Part shown: piece after piece, positions 1 through 10,321 of the stretch
How positions within the stretch are numbered: position 1 is the stretch's first letter
Layout: each line of letters begins with the position of its first letter
Source: Capronia americana
Lineage: Eukaryota; Ascomycota; Eurotiomycetes; Chaetothyriales; Herpotrichiellaceae
Direction: 5' to 3'
Assembly: GCA_016110215.1 (NCBI GenBank)
Contig: JADWQD010000024.1
Span: 1 to 64,000, forward strand
DNA: 64,000 nt
Position numbers and translations under genes: made by a program
Notes under the pieces: generated by a model
The model's input: only the letters and a program-made list of their open reading frames with translations
Databases searched by the model: none
What the model was told of the DNA's origin: nothing

Positions 1-100
1 GAGGATATTATGCAGCCAAAAGGGTGAGTTTTGGTGTAAAAGTGGCTAGTGGCGGTGACTTTTGTCCGGGTACTGTAGAATGCATTTGGCAGGGTCTGGC

Positions 101-330
101 CAAAAAAAATGGGACAACTCACAATTCACACCAAAATTGAGTATTTTCAGTCCTGTAGACACATTGCTGTAATACATATAGAGATATTAAGACTTCACAG
201 ACTAGTAGAACAGAAGATTTCCTGCAACTTTCACATATGAATCCTTTTCTAAAAATGTGTTGCTGCTGAGGGGTGCTGCGTCTTGATTAAGAGGTGAGTA
301 TTCTCAATTGTGAGCTGTCCCATTTTTTTG
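101..330. repeat. Short inverted-repeat (MITE-like) element
   Basis: Two arms of about 25 bp face each other. The left arm (101-126) is an A-run followed by TGGGACAACTCACAATT. The right arm (306-330) is AATTGTGAGCTGTCCCA followed by a T-run, with one mismatch in the shared part. About 180 bp separate them and hold no reading frame. The structure fits a non-autonomous DNA element or its remnant. No flanking target duplication was recognised, so the true ends are unsure. Confidence 0.5.
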
Positions 331-881
331 CTTGGCTGCAGATATGCAATAGGATAATGCGCAGTCACGCGCGCAGTTGTAGGATAGTTGCGAACCGTGA
401 CAATCAACAAGTCTGCGCGTGTTGCGCGTGTATACAACCACCCTGAATATCGAGGTACCTAATGTTGGCTGGAATCGGGAAGTGACGCGGTTGAGACCGG
501 CTCATGGGGCTTCCACTTGGAAGGGACAGACCCGGTGGCGACCAGTCGCTCTCGAAGGGACTGGACAGAAGGTACAGGGCCGAACGAGGCGCTCCGCCGT
601 CGTGACCTTTGCGGTGAGCGACAGACTGTACAGCAAGCCGCTTGAGTTTGTTGGCGACGCGCCTTTGTGTCAATCATCAGTGAGTGCCCTTGGCAAACGA
701 TCACGGCAAGACAAAGAAAGAAAAAGGGAAAGTTACGACACGGAAAAGGTTCAGAGACCGAGGAAGTGTAAATACCTACAGGGCCGCTGGTTGACTTTCA
801 TCCTTCGGAGCCATTCTTCTTTCCGTGCTAGACCCTCAACGACCATCCCCTCGCCTCCCTTTGAACTCTTTGTTCCCCATA
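331..881. other. Upstream region without a supported gene
   Basis: Overlapping open frames exist on both strands, but none shows a recognisable domain or splice pattern. The stretch 700-740 is A/G rich. It is most simply the upstream region of the plus-strand frame that starts at 882. Confidence 0.4.
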
Positions 882-1892
882 ATGCACCGCCAAGGCTCGC
901 CGCCGGCAGATACCACGCGCTCCTCCAAACCCGTCCGCGCTCCAGGGCCACTCGCGAACGCCATACATATCGCTCCTCTGATCAGCCAAAATGACAAGCA
1001 AATGTTAGGCCTGGTGATAGGAGAAGAGGCAAAGCGCGACAAAAGGCCTGAGGCACGCAAACGTCGGTCCGACAAGGCCGACCTCGACACCGAGGACCCG
1101 CGAGGACGAAAAAGCCAGAAGACGGTGGCATCCCAGACGGCCCCTCCTACGCTGAGCGACCACAACCCCCAGGCCACGTGCGAGCTTGGCTCCCCCACCA
1201 GGGCAAGCGCTCAACCTGCGAAGGACGGTCGTTTGAAAACGGCGAACCGACGGGTGGGCGCGGGACCGGAAACGTGCCGCCCAATACCCCGGCGCACCGA
1301 GCAGCTGCCCGGCGACGGGGCCCCGGCAACCTATCCCCGTGAAGACGCGGCGGCCGCCACGCAAGGCTTGATCGAGGAGATCCGTGAGAAATGGAAGCCT
1401 GTCCTCGCCGAAGAATTTCCATGCGCGCTCGAGGACGTGGGTACGGTCACCCGTCCATACTGTATACAACCTGGAGAGTCCGTTCAGCAGATCGTCCACC
1501 GCATCGACGATGAACATGCGATGGTCCGCTTCTTGTGCGGGCTCGTCGACACGGGGTTGAGACCCATCGTCCAACACGCGAGGTCGATCGTGGAGGTGCT
1601 GGACCATGAGAAGCGGTCAATCCGTGCACACGTCGACAAGCTGCTGGGGAGTTGGCACCCGGGCAGATCTTCCGCTCATCTCAGATCGCTCGCGTTACAG
1701 ATCAACATGCACAGCCGCATATTGGCCGAGCTCGAGCTCGTGCAGGTCCACGGGAGCGACAAGATCCTGGCGGAATTCGACGCCAGTGGGCGGCATGACA
1801 AGTGTTACCATCGGATGAGGGCCAATTTCATGCCTCTTCTGACCGGTGCACTATCGCGCGTCACGATCCCGGCCACCCCGGTACCGAAATGA
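882..1892 (+). CDS. Hypothetical basic protein with helical C-terminal half
   Basis: This is an open frame of about 336 residues from the first ATG (882). The same frame is open further upstream only from non-ATG codons. Residues 1-180 are rich in Pro, Ser, Arg and Ala, with Arg/Lys clusters (KRRSDKAD, RGRKSQK) that could act as nuclear signals. From about residue 190 the composition becomes that of a folded, largely helical domain with several Trp, Tyr and Cys residues, ending near ATPVPK. I recognise no family. The long frame on GC-rich DNA could be partly accidental because the opposite strand is also open, but the change from disordered to ordered composition favours a real gene. Confidence 0.45.
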   Translation: MHRQGSPPADTTRSSKPVRAPGPLANAIHIAPLISQNDKQMLGLVIGEEAKRDKRPEARKRRSDKADLDTEDPRGRKSQKTVASQTAPPTLSDHNPQATCELGSPTRASAQPAKDGRLKTANRRVGAGPETCRPIPRRTEQLPGDGAPATYPREDAAAATQGLIEEIREKWKPVLAEEFPCALEDVGTVTRPYCIQPGESVQQIVHRIDDEHAMVRFLCGLVDTGLRPIVQHARSIVEVLDHEKRSIRAHVDKLLGSWHPGRSSAHLRSLALQINMHSRILAELELVQVHGSDKILAEFDASGRHDKCYHRMRANFMPLLTGALSRVTIPATPVPK

Positions 1893-2266
1893 GGCAGTAT
1901 GCTTGCCCAGGAGGATTTGTACACGGCACATGCTTCAGTGGGCGGTGCGTACAGGAGGCTGGAAACACATGGCGCCATGGCGGGTCGGTGGGTTGGCCGG
2001 GCGTGGTCTCAGCATGGGCTCGGCTTTACCCCAGTCGGGCAAATGCTGGTGACCTCCTCGTCCCTCGGAATCCAGCTCGCCAATCCAGCTCGCCAAGGCG
2101 CGTCAGAAGGCCGGCAGGTCTTGGATTCATGGGCATGCTGGTAGGTCCACGAGAAGGCGTGGCGGCGACGAGCTGCCCAAAGCAGATGGACAAGACGATG
2201 GTGGACGCAGAGTATGATTATTGTTATTAGAAATCATGAATAGCGACAATCACATCATATCGAGTC

Positions 2267-2489
2267 TACTACGGCCTACCCTTGAAGTCGTCGAATGAAA
2301 CTTAGCACCAACTTAATGCAAGTAGTAGGCAGCGAGCGCTCACTGTGAGTCACTAACTGCTTAGGATAGGCGAGAGGGATGAATGGCAACGGCCACAAGA
2401 AAATAAGAGCATGGCTGTATTGGCTGTGTAGAGCGACGAGTACCCATTTGGCGCGTTTCATTTGACGACTTCAAGGGTAGGCCGTAGTA
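2267..2489. mobile_element. 223-bp MITE with about 36-bp terminal inverted repeats
   Basis: The element begins TACTACGGCCTACCCTTGAA and ends with the exact reverse complement of that 20-mer. The arms (2267-2302 and 2455-2489) differ at only one or two positions. The interior has no coding capacity. TA at both extreme ends fits TA-target Tc1/mariner-type insertion. Arm identity is much higher than in the other repeats of the window, so this is a relatively young or RIP-spared copy. Confidence 0.8.
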
Positions 2490-3965
2490 ACTTGGACGGT
2501 GTCCGTTGTCAGAGCCATTCGTATTTCAAGGTCCGAGATGGGCGACCTACGAGGACGGCCGTCAGCGACAGCCGACGTGTCGATCATCGCGATTATATTC
2601 CTCGTCACCTATACGTAATTGCGAAAGTCTGAAGACGTAGGGCGCAGTTGTGAGTCGGCGATACCGGGGGTCCCCCTCGAAACACGCCATGATCTCGAGG
2701 CGTCGCTGGCAGGGTTGAAGGCCCGACAACAAGGTGGCAGGTCTCACTTGCCCAGCCGTGTCCTCCCCCCACCGCACTGTCACCGTATCGAGACTGACAA
2801 CCGAGGGAGAAAGTCCCTCCTGGGGCCGCTTCTTCGTCGTCGTCGAGATCCAGAAATTGTGGTTGCCCGCCGCCGGCGAGAACCCAACACCCTGTCCGAA
2901 CGGGACCTTTCCAACTCAGCGCCTGCCCCTGGTCGACATGGCGGGTCGGGGGAGACAGCAGAAGAGTGCGGGCGAGGACATGGCGAGGGGACGATAGTGG
3001 GCAGATCGACGCGGCACGGCATGGCGTTCACGAGCCCTTGCGCCGTCACCGCACGGGAGAGCGTCGTCCGTACATGTTACGTCGGTTTGGCGGTCGGGGA
3101 TGAAGGCGAGGCGAGCGTGCTTACCGAAGAGGACCTTGGCTTCGCGGCCACACACTCGAGGGGCGCGTCGATACGGTCCCGCCTAGTGTGCGAGCCAAAC
3201 CTCACCTCACGGCGAGGAAGATCTGATCCGCCGTTCCCGCTATTTGTGGGCCACCGTCGAAGCAGGAGAAATTTTCAGCTCGATGGGGACGCCGTGCGGT
3301 ATTAGATGCCTACATGTTGACCCGACCGTGCCCCAGGACGCGGGGACGGACCACCAAGGCGAATGTCAGTCAAGGCTAGAAATCCGCTTCGCCAACGTCG
3401 CAGGAAAAAGGTCGGAGTTCAGAAGGGCAGAGGGCACGGAAAGTTACGACGATGGGTACGAGGGCAGTCGGCCAGCGCGGTGCTCGTGCCCGTCTGCGCG
3501 GCATAGTGTAGGGGGGATAAAATTCAATAAGGGCCCGTGGCCAGCTATGTACACGAATTGAAAGTCCGCCTGGCTGTACCGACATACCCGGTATGCCTTT
3601 TTTTTTTGATGTTTGTCTTTTCGATTTTTTTTAGGGGCGAGATTGCCGTTTTCGTCGTTTTGGGGGGTGGTTGGCGCTGGGGTCGAGAAGTGCTGGGCGA
3701 GAGTGAGGGTAGGGAAACGCTGGTGCCGCGAGACGATCGAGGCGATCTCATGCTGGGGGTGCCGTGGTCGTCGAGGCGGCCGAATGCTGTCGTGGAGCAC
3801 GGAAAACGAGTCCGCCGCCCGACGAAGAAGGGGAGAAAAGAAATGGTGACATTTTCGGTGGGTCCGGCCGTCCCTTTGCTGGGAGCCTACTGACGTATCC
3901 GTTCGTCACCTTACAATAGCTGCAAAAGGTCTATGCACACCGACTGTGAAGGTCCCGTGCGGCCG
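2490..3965. other. Long stretch without a convincing gene
   Basis: Open frames on both strands at 2.6-3.3 kb are uninterrupted mainly because the DNA is GC-rich. Their translations are Arg/Pro/Gly-rich and show no domain. A T-rich tract lies at 3599-3632. Position 3900 onward is probably the 3' flank of the minus-strand gene ending at 3966. Confidence 0.35.
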
Positions 3966-5519
3966 TCAGATCTGGTCGTCGTCGATGCTGGTCTGTGAGA
4001 GCCCGCCGTCGTTAGAGCTCTCCTTCCCTTCTTCGTCGATGGTGGTGAGGGGCTCTGCCTGAGGTCGGAGTTGACTGAAAGCACCGGGAGAGCCTTGCAT
4101 GGGGTCGGGGGCAAAATAGCTGCCGCGGCGCGAAGGACCAGGCAAGCCGGCAGGGCCACCTCGAGCACTGGCAGGCGGGGCCGCTGGCAGGGCTGACTCG
4201 GTCGGGCTACCTCTTCGTGGCGGAGCTCGGTCGAGCTGGCGAAGTGCACCGACGAGGCAGTCCATCTGCTGGTACGCGGACGGTATGTAGGACGCCAACC
4301 ACACGAGAAGGCTCTTTGCACCCGGAAGCTCCTGAGACAGCATGGTGGCGATGCGGAATTCGTCGTTGTTCACTTCGTTCCGTCGTTCCACGGCTTCGTC
4401 GACGACGTCTGTGGGCGTTGCCTCGTTGTTGTTGTTGATGCGCTCGAGGAGTGATCTGACAGACGCGTCGACCAATCTGACCGTGACTTTCAGATGTTCG
4501 ACTTTGGCTGCGATGCGAGGATTGTCCCCCATCTTCTCCTCCCACACCTTGAGGATCTTCTTGGCTCCGAGACGTTCATCGATGTAGCTTCGAAGGGAAG
4601 TGTTCGTTGCCAGTGAAAGGCGGTCGGCCGATGCCGGTCGTTTGCCCTTGTTCCCCCCCACCAGCTTCGAGTTGTTCATGGCGGCGTAGACCTTCACTGC
4701 TTGAATCCAGTCATTCGTCAGCTGCTGCGCGACGTCACCCGAGAAGACGTCCGGGTCGGCCAAGGACGGGACTTCCTTCATCTGGCTGCTCCGGCGTCGG
4801 CGCGAAAGCGCCGCCGTGGCCTGGGCCCCGTCTCTAGTTTCGGGATGTGAGATGGGTGTGGCAGGCGAGGTGGCGTGGAGTTGTCCCCTGCTTCTGTTGT
4901 GGTCGCCTGGAGCCGCCCGGGGTGGCCAGGGTGGTGAGGGAGTGTGGTCGGTGAGGAAAAAAGGACCTTCGTCGAACGGATCGGGGCGTGCCGCGCTGTT
5001 CGCCAAGGGGCTTTCGACGGAGAAGCGAGACAGGTGGTGCCCGTTGCCGTATGAAGTTCTGCCTCTCTTGGTCGACGAGCCGCTCATCTCGGTGTCGGAA
5101 TCCACCTCCACGGGGCGCTTTGGGTTGAGAATCGCTTGCTGTGCGAGGCGGTCTTTGCTGGCAGGTGTGTTCTGGGGCGCGGTGGGGACGCGGACGGGTG
5201 AGCCCTTCGGCGGGGTCTCTGGCGTGAGCATTCTGTCCTCGCTGTCCACGGTCTTCATCGACCGGATTGGGGACGCCTTGGGAGGGCCTCGTGAGACTTT
5301 GGGTTCGATGTGGCCTGTCTGCTGTGGCATAGGCTCTGGGGCCGGCGTGCCTATCGGCTGCGCTGCGACGTCCACGGCGTTCGGCGAGGTTTCATTCGTC
5401 CCCCCTCCGTTTTCCATGGAGACAGAGGTGTTGGGCTCGTCGAGCTGAGACGTCGATCCTGGCAACGCCGCGGCTTCTCCGGGGATGTTGCTGTCCATGG
5501 TAGGGTTCATGTTGGCCAT
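3966..5519 (-). CDS. Hypothetical protein, disordered N-terminus and helical C-terminal domain
   Basis: A single-exon frame of about 517 residues starts at the MANMNP methionine (5519). Residues 1-240 are Pro/Ser/Thr-rich with repeated short SPVR- and PKAS-like patterns and a basic cluster RRRRSSQ near residue 245. Residues about 255-430 form an ordered segment (includes SLRSYIDERLG and MLSQELPGAKSLLVWLASYI) that looks alpha-helical. The tail is again Gly/Pro/Ser-rich and ends in an acidic DDDQI. The frame has no internal stop and uses GC-rich codons, so it looks functional. I recognise no domain. A role as a nuclear protein is inference from composition only. Confidence 0.6.
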   Translation of the reverse strand: MANMNPTMDSNIPGEAAALPGSTSQLDEPNTSVSMENGGGTNETSPNAVDVAAQPIGTPAPEPMPQQTGHIEPKVSRGPPKASPIRSMKTVDSEDRMLTPETPPKGSPVRVPTAPQNTPASKDRLAQQAILNPKRPVEVDSDTEMSGSSTKRGRTSYGNGHHLSRFSVESPLANSAARPDPFDEGPFFLTDHTPSPPWPPRAAPGDHNRSRGQLHATSPATPISHPETRDGAQATAALSRRRRSSQMKEVPSLADPDVFSGDVAQQLTNDWIQAVKVYAAMNNSKLVGGNKGKRPASADRLSLATNTSLRSYIDERLGAKKILKVWEEKMGDNPRIAAKVEHLKVTVRLVDASVRSLLERINNNNEATPTDVVDEAVERRNEVNNDEFRIATMLSQELPGAKSLLVWLASYIPSAYQQMDCLVGALRQLDRAPPRRGSPTESALPAAPPASARGGPAGLPGPSRRGSYFAPDPMQGSPGAFSQLRPQAEPLTTIDEEGKESSNDGGLSQTSIDDDQI

Positions 5520-5572
5520 CGGAATGGAAATGGTGACGAGAGTATGGTGATTAGAGGTAACTAATGAGAAGG

Positions 5573-5650
5573 TGGACGAAAGTAAAGACTGGAGATGTTG
5601 AGAAGAAGATAGACGAAAGTAAAGTCCGGAGATGATGAGAAGAAGATAGT
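5573..5650. repeat. Tandem duplication of about 37 bp
   Basis: The sequence GACGAAAGTAAAG...GAGAAGAAGATA occurs twice in a row just upstream of the start at 5519, with a few substitutions between copies. It sits where a 5' leader or promoter of the minus-strand gene would lie. Confidence 0.7.
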
Positions 5651-6166
5651 CGCGCCTTTTCTGTAAAGGAGAACATCGCCTCACCGCCTGGAGTTTGACA
5701 TCCCTTGTTGTGCCTATTCCTTTGTCGTTCCTCTCCGTGCATAGGAAACTGCGCTTACATTTCCCGAGCGAGCGGTATAAGCTTTGTCACGGCTGTCTGC
5801 TATCGCGTGGCAATGACGCTCGTGTGGGTGGGATTGCTACTCTGCAAGTGTTCATGCGTGGTGGCAGCTTGCAGGTCGACCGGGACATAGTTCGACGCTT
5901 GATGAGCAAACGCCAGCCAAATAGTCGGCGGGCGCGGCATTGTCGGATGCCGTGGCAAACCTGCAGGTCAAAGACTATCAGCTGGAGCCGTGGATGGCTC
6001 AGCGGTACTGGTTGTTGTGGTTGTCTGGAATCGATGGCTCAGCGACACTGGTGATGGTGATTGTCTGGAATCGATGGTATTATGCCATGACGATGCGTGG
6101 CTAGATATGGTCGGCGGTGTCAGAAGCGTCAGGACCCTCAACTATAGTGATCGTGACCCTCTAGAT
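5651..6166. other. Intergenic region before the LTR
   Basis: No coding feature was found. Between about 5980 and 6080 the phrase GGAATCGATGG...CTCAGCG.ACTGGT recurs, a degenerate short tandem repeat. Confidence 0.4.
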
Positions 6167-6576
6167 TGTTGAACTAATAGTGTCAATTGCAGTTGTTATT
6201 AGTAATTATCTAGGTGTGGTAAACAGGTAGATGAAGGCCTAGCGCGCTTTGCTGCTAAGGATGGTTCACGTAACGTGACCACGTGACCACCGCTAATATG
6301 GATCTACTTTGGACGATAATATTATATCGTAAACGATCTTGATATTATAATGGGGATAATGGAACCCATAATTAAGCGAGGCTGGATTCTGAGCTGGATA
6401 ATAGCCAGTGATACGACCCTACCTTCTGATTGGCCGATGGCCTGGCGTAAGGCTTGTCAGGAACAGAGGCTGCACTTCTTGCCTTTTATATATCTGCATT
6501 GACAACTATTTTATAAATCAGAGTTTTAAATAAGGATACCTCTTTATAACGGTCTTTATCCCTCGGTACGGGTGGA
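6167..6576 (+). mobile_element. Solo Copia-type LTR (or LTR remnant)
   Basis: The sequence starts TGTTGAACTAATAGTGTCAA and is AT-rich, with a TATATATC promoter-like motif near 6487 and a downstream part (GGATACCTCTTTATAACGGT) typical of fungal Copia LTRs. A likely end is the CA in GGTGGACA near 6575. No internal retroelement coding follows, so it appears to be a solo LTR. The same first 47 bp recur at 26767. The 3' end and target duplication could not be fixed. Confidence 0.65.
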
Positions 6577-6625
6577 CACGTCTCTACTGGTCGCGCCGTC
6601 GGGTGGAGACGCCACGACCACCGAG

Positions 6626-6963
6626 ATGAGCGCAAGGTTTCGGTTGAGGTGCTACCTGTGTGAAGATACCAGGCGCGCCTGGGCGAAACCCACGACGGCC
6701 TGGGCGAAACCCACGACGGCCTGGGCCCACATCATCGTCCACCACCGTGACCACCCGCACGAAGAACGAATGCGCGAGGTCCAGAGAATCGCCGAGGAGT
6801 ATGCAGCGTGGGCGGAGGCGCGATTTTACTACTTGCCGAGCCACAATCCCCAGACGTGGGCGAAGATTGAACAGACGCGCTCCCCTGGGTTCACCTGTAC
6901 TAGAACACTATCTTTACCAGTGGCGGCGTTGAGAGGAGCCCTGGCGGCGATGGCGTTGCGCTG
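6626..6963 (+). CDS. Small hypothetical protein with possible zinc finger and an internal 7-residue duplication
   Basis: The frame is open from the LTR edge. The first ATG gives about 112 residues. It contains CYLCEDTRRAW followed by HIIVHHRDHPH, a Cys2/His2-like spacing that resembles degenerate fungal zinc fingers. Between them a 21-bp unit (CCTGGGCGAAACCCACGACGG, 6678-6719) is tandemly duplicated, giving AWAKPTT twice. The start immediately follows the LTR, so the original N-terminus may have been lost. Function unknown; the zinc-binding reading is inference. Confidence 0.35.
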
Positions 6964-7246
6964 ACGTTGAGAGGCACTCGGCGCAGTTGAGGACGTTAAA
7001 GTTTGGGCCTGCCTCTCTTGTTGTATATTTTGAGCTGTATTCAGTATGGGTTTCACACCAAAGACCAGCTTCGCCTGAACTTTTACGGAGTTCTACCAAA
7101 CGTCTTCTACCACAGGAACAAGAACAAGAACGAGAACAAGAACAAAGAACTACAAGAAAAGAAAGTACTCGTGGACAGGTCCTCTGGATTTGGATGCTGG
7201 TGGCTCTGATGCGAGCTCGTTCATTCTCCCTGGCGCTTCTACTCCC
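6964..7246. repeat. AAC/AAG-rich simple repeat and flanks
   Basis: A run of GAACAA/GAACAAG units lies at about 7117-7150, preceded by AAACGTCTTCTACCACAG. The same 17-bp flank and repeat recur, in opposite relative order, near 46093-46158, so this is a dispersed repeat and not a local slippage product only. Confidence 0.6.
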
Positions 7247-7735
7247 CGTGGGTCATCGTCTCCTCCTTTCGCTCTCCTGGCGCCGTGCTCTGTTTGTCCT
7301 TGCCATGACCTTCTTCATCGTCTGACGCGTCTTCGTCTTCGTCCTCCTCCTCAACGTACTTGCCTTCGCCCCATTTTTCTGCAGCACTTCCTTGTTACTC
7401 TCGGATCGAGGCGGCTGACTGCTTCAGGAAACCGTCGGTCTGCTCGAGGAGATGAGAAATGCGAGAATCCTTGGCTTGATCGAGCAGCTTCAGGTAGGTC
7501 TCTTCATCGTTGGCTTTCAATGCTTGCAGACGCTGCTTGGCAGTTCGCTCGATGCGCTTCTGTTCCTCACGCTCCATATGTTGGTGGTGAGTGACCATTA
7601 TGCGGCCAAGCTTCCGGATCCGCGAATGTTGACTGATTGCATTGTTCTTAATGTCTTGAGCGTGAGCCACGATAGACTGCAGGTGAGTCGATTGTCGAGC
7701 CTTCTCCTTGTTCTCGAGCTGCGTGCACGCTAGCC
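7247..7735 (-). pseudogene. Fragment of SNF2/STH1 chromatin-remodelling ATPase (HSA/post-HSA region)
   Basis: On the minus strand the translation runs through LQSIVAHAQDIKNN, EREEQKRIERTAKQRLQALK and LKLLDQAKDSRISHLLEQTD. This is the conserved HSA to post-HSA segment found just before the ATPase lobes of Snf2, Sth1 and BRG1, which binds actin-related proteins in SWI/SNF and RSC complexes. After ASIRE the frame meets TAA (7395-7397) where the family has Gln, consistent with CAA to TAA RIP. It then continues in frame into an acidic linker (EEEDEDEDASDDEEG) and stops again. No ATPase domain follows and the N-terminus is missing. This is a captured or duplicated piece, not a working remodeller. 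Confidence 0.85.
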
Positions 7736-7994
7736 TAAGTGGACAGATAAATACATCAACTGCGACATCGAAGCGGGATTTCGTCGAGGTGATTTCTGTG
7801 GAGGTCCCTTGCTCACCATTCTTGGAAGGACACGTCTGGAGCCCTTTTGGTCCCGACACCGAGCCCAACAAGCAGGAAGACTCTTCCGTCAGAGCGCTGT
7901 CGCTATCTCTACTTCTGCTAAACGCATTTCTTCTATATCACCGACCTCGACGCTCTCGGGGGTTCTTCTTTAACTGTCGCCGCTAACCCTGTGA

Positions 7995-8375
7995 ATGTCG
8001 ACCTTCGTCCGCGAGCTCAAATTCTCCTTCAGCAACCACTGGCTCCTCCTCGTGTACATGGTGCTCCTCACCGCGGGACTGAACTTCCAAACGCACGGCA
8101 CGCAGGACCTGTACCCTCTCATGCTCAAGAGCCAGTATGGCTTCTCGGCCAACGGCGTCACCATCACCAACGTGGTCGCCTACGGCCACCGCATCGACAG
8201 CATGCAATCCCCGATCATCCGCCAGCGGCTGAAGTTAATGCACATCATGGCGTCCTTGAACGTGCCCGGCCGGTATCTGGCTGAGTCGTTCCCGGTCCTC
8301 GCACGCATCCCCGAGGCGCTGGCATTGAACACGACGATCAAGAGGCCACGGACGAGGAACTGTCGATGTACATGA
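7995..8375 (+). pseudogene. Chimeric ORF: carboxylate transporter (Jen1-like) N-terminus joined to a cytochrome P450 segment
   Basis: The first 56 residues (7995 to about 8165) contain HWLLLVYMVLLTAGLNFQTH and LYPLMLKSQYGFSAN, matching the first transmembrane segment and loop of Jen1-type monocarboxylate/H+ symporters. From about 8170 the same frame continues without a stop into AYGHRIDSMQSPIIRQR and GRYLAESFPVLARIPEALA, typical of the region before the I-helix in fungal multifunctional P450s (O-methylsterigmatocystin oxidoreductase type). The two families are unrelated. After about 8330 the frame diverges; an overlapping frame (to 8487) encodes DEELSMYMKVRSLFDDDAV, which I do not recognise. 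The junction shows that coding pieces were joined by rearrangement. Confidence 0.75.
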
Positions 8376-8811
8376 AAGTGCGCAGTTTGTTTGATGACGA
8401 TGCCGTTGATTCAAACGGCTCTCGCTTGAGCTCCATGGTAGCCCGTGTCTGGGGTTCAATGCTGGACGGAGTCGTCGTCTGGGGGTAAGTCGAACTGCAT
8501 GTCATGTGTCGTGCAACGCTAACTGTTTAACAGCATCTCAGTACCGCCAGAATGCACACTACAACACAACCCACCGGCGACGCCAGAACCTCTACGCCCT
8601 TCCTCCCTCGCAGTGGCAAATGCTTGCTTCACCGCCTTTCTCCATCCGCAGGATGCGCAAGTCGCCCTACAATAAGTCGACAACCTAAAATACTTCCTAA
8701 TATCTGCAATGACACGTCAAGAAAATATAGACCGACAGCAACAACGATCTATTCGCGGAATCCAGCCGGTCGCCTGGCACAGCCGAACACTTCGAGCATG
8801 ACCTCCATCTG

Positions 8812-9015
8812 TATCAGTCTCCAGTTTGCTGTCGCCGCCGGAGCCTACCGTTGTTGCAATTACATCTTCAAACGAGAAATTCGCCCTTCTGAAACGAGTT
8901 GGTGCCCGCGCCGTTGTGACCAAGAAGGACGGACCTGACTGGGGACTCGCTGCCAGGAAGTTGACGCCGAACGGGGAGGGCTTCGACATCATTCTTGAAG
9001 TCGGGGGTCTAAACA
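8812..9015 (+). pseudogene. Fragment of zinc-type alcohol dehydrogenase
   Basis: Plus-strand translation gives LQFAVAAGA, then VVAITSSNEKFALLKRVGA and LTPNGEGFDIILEVGG. This is the Rossmann-fold part of medium-chain NADP-dependent alcohol dehydrogenases: the segment after the GxGGVG loop, with the acidic/hydrophobic pattern around SSNEK and the conserved EVGG. Neither the catalytic zinc site nor the C-terminus is present. It follows unrelated fragments within 500 bp. Confidence 0.75.
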
Positions 9016-9149
9016 CCAACATTGGGGAAGAAGACGAAGATCATCAGCGGGCGAACCATCATGATGAGCATCTGCTTTAGATGGGCGCTGCGGGAGCAAC
9101 CGGAAGAGTGCAAGTTTCTGCCAGTAGGTTCTGGGCGGGGAGCTGACAA

Positions 9150-9300
9150 TGTCGCCGGCCGCAGGGGAAGACGGCTCGCTGATGAGGCAGGCCATGGAAG
9201 GGATAAAGTGGAACACCCGAGCATGGACTTTCCAAGAGAGAGTCCTATCAAACAAGCTGTTGATCTTCACGGCAGATCAAGTGGTTTTCAGCTGTTGAAC
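9150..9300 (+). pseudogene. Fragment of HET (heterokaryon-incompatibility) domain protein
   Basis: The frame reads MEGIKWNTRAWTFQERVLSN then KLLIFTADQVVFSC and stops. The W-TRAWTFQER-LS motif followed by (V/L)-F-(T/S)-x-(D/E)QV-F-C is diagnostic of the HET domain of filamentous ascomycetes. Only this motif block is present. It is the strongest taxonomic marker in the window for Pezizomycotina. Confidence 0.75.
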
Positions 9301-10321
9301 CTTGACCCATTGGGAGGATACGATCATCCATCAGCCAAAGGTGCTCCACCAGAGAAGGGTTCTCAAAGTCGGTTCTACTATCATCGAGTCATCGTGGTGC
9401 CAGGTGACAAGTGATAAGTCACGGGCATGCATGACAAGACACGACAAGACAAGACAATCACACGATCTTAGGTACCTCGGACCTACTTGTCAAGAGATGG
9501 TCGTTTACACTGAAACTGGACACGTCAACGTCAACGTCAAGTTCTGTCATAATAGACGAGAATCTAAATCCGGCGCATGCCACCGTAAAGGACTCTCCCA
9601 ATGCGAAGTGGAACTCTACTCGCTTAACCTGGACGTCAACGCCTCACCAAATGTCCGTCGATTGGAACCGCTCAACGCCGCAACCACCTCCCAACGGGAC
9701 ATCGACCACGAAGCACTTGACGCAAATATTACGTCTTCCGGCAGGCTCTGTTGGAAACGGTTCTGGAGCTCACTGACGAGTTGTTTTCACCACCGCTCCT
9801 TTCGTCTCGTGGTCGCGTGCGAGCAACTTGCCCAGCTCACACCAGCAGCCATCATATGTGGTCAAAGAAGCGCCAGCCTCGGAAAGACAACAGTTTCCCG
9901 AGCACCCAACTTCTGGGTCGTGAGCGCAAGAGTACCGGTGATTTCTGTCAGAATTTATCGCTCCGCACAGCCATCTCTTCCCAATCACTCCACAGCGCGA
10001 GACTGGCCGCTTGCACCTGTAGGTCTCTACTCGACTCGGCAAAGCCGCCTATGCCATTTGCCCTGCGGCCACGCTCGGACACCATACCTCGCCAGCTCCG
10101 GCGATCACGGCGAAATCCGCAAATGAGACGAAAAAGGAATGAGACATGTGAGGGTATGAGCGCCGGCGAGAGACAAGAGAGTGAACGTGGCACAAAAGCA
10201 CCCTTGCAGGAGCGCCGAAGGGGCACGGAGGGGACCTTGGGACGACTTCCGCCATCGAAGTTTGTGTGTGCCGGGCACAGGAGACTAGTCTGATCACGCA
10301 AACTTCCAAAGCAATCCGCAA
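9301..10321. other. Unassigned stretch between fragments and the tandem array
   Basis: A long open frame on + (9.3-10.1 kb) shows no domain and alternates composition. It is probably non-coding or a further unrecognised fragment. CAACGTCAACGTCAA near 9523 is a short tandem repeat. Confidence 0.3.

Noticed and set aside
2619..3305. 228-residue plus-strand ORF
   Set aside because: Arg/Gly-rich translation without a domain; open frames on all strands of this GC-rich region make it likely accidental.
8717..9022. Minus-strand ORFs opposite the alcohol dehydrogenase piece
   Set aside because: They are shadows of the recognised plus-strand coding frame.
9012..9130. Minus-strand MFS helix (KQMLIMMVRPLMIFVFFPNV)
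   Set aside because: Hydrophobic and transporter-like but too short to assign beyond chance.
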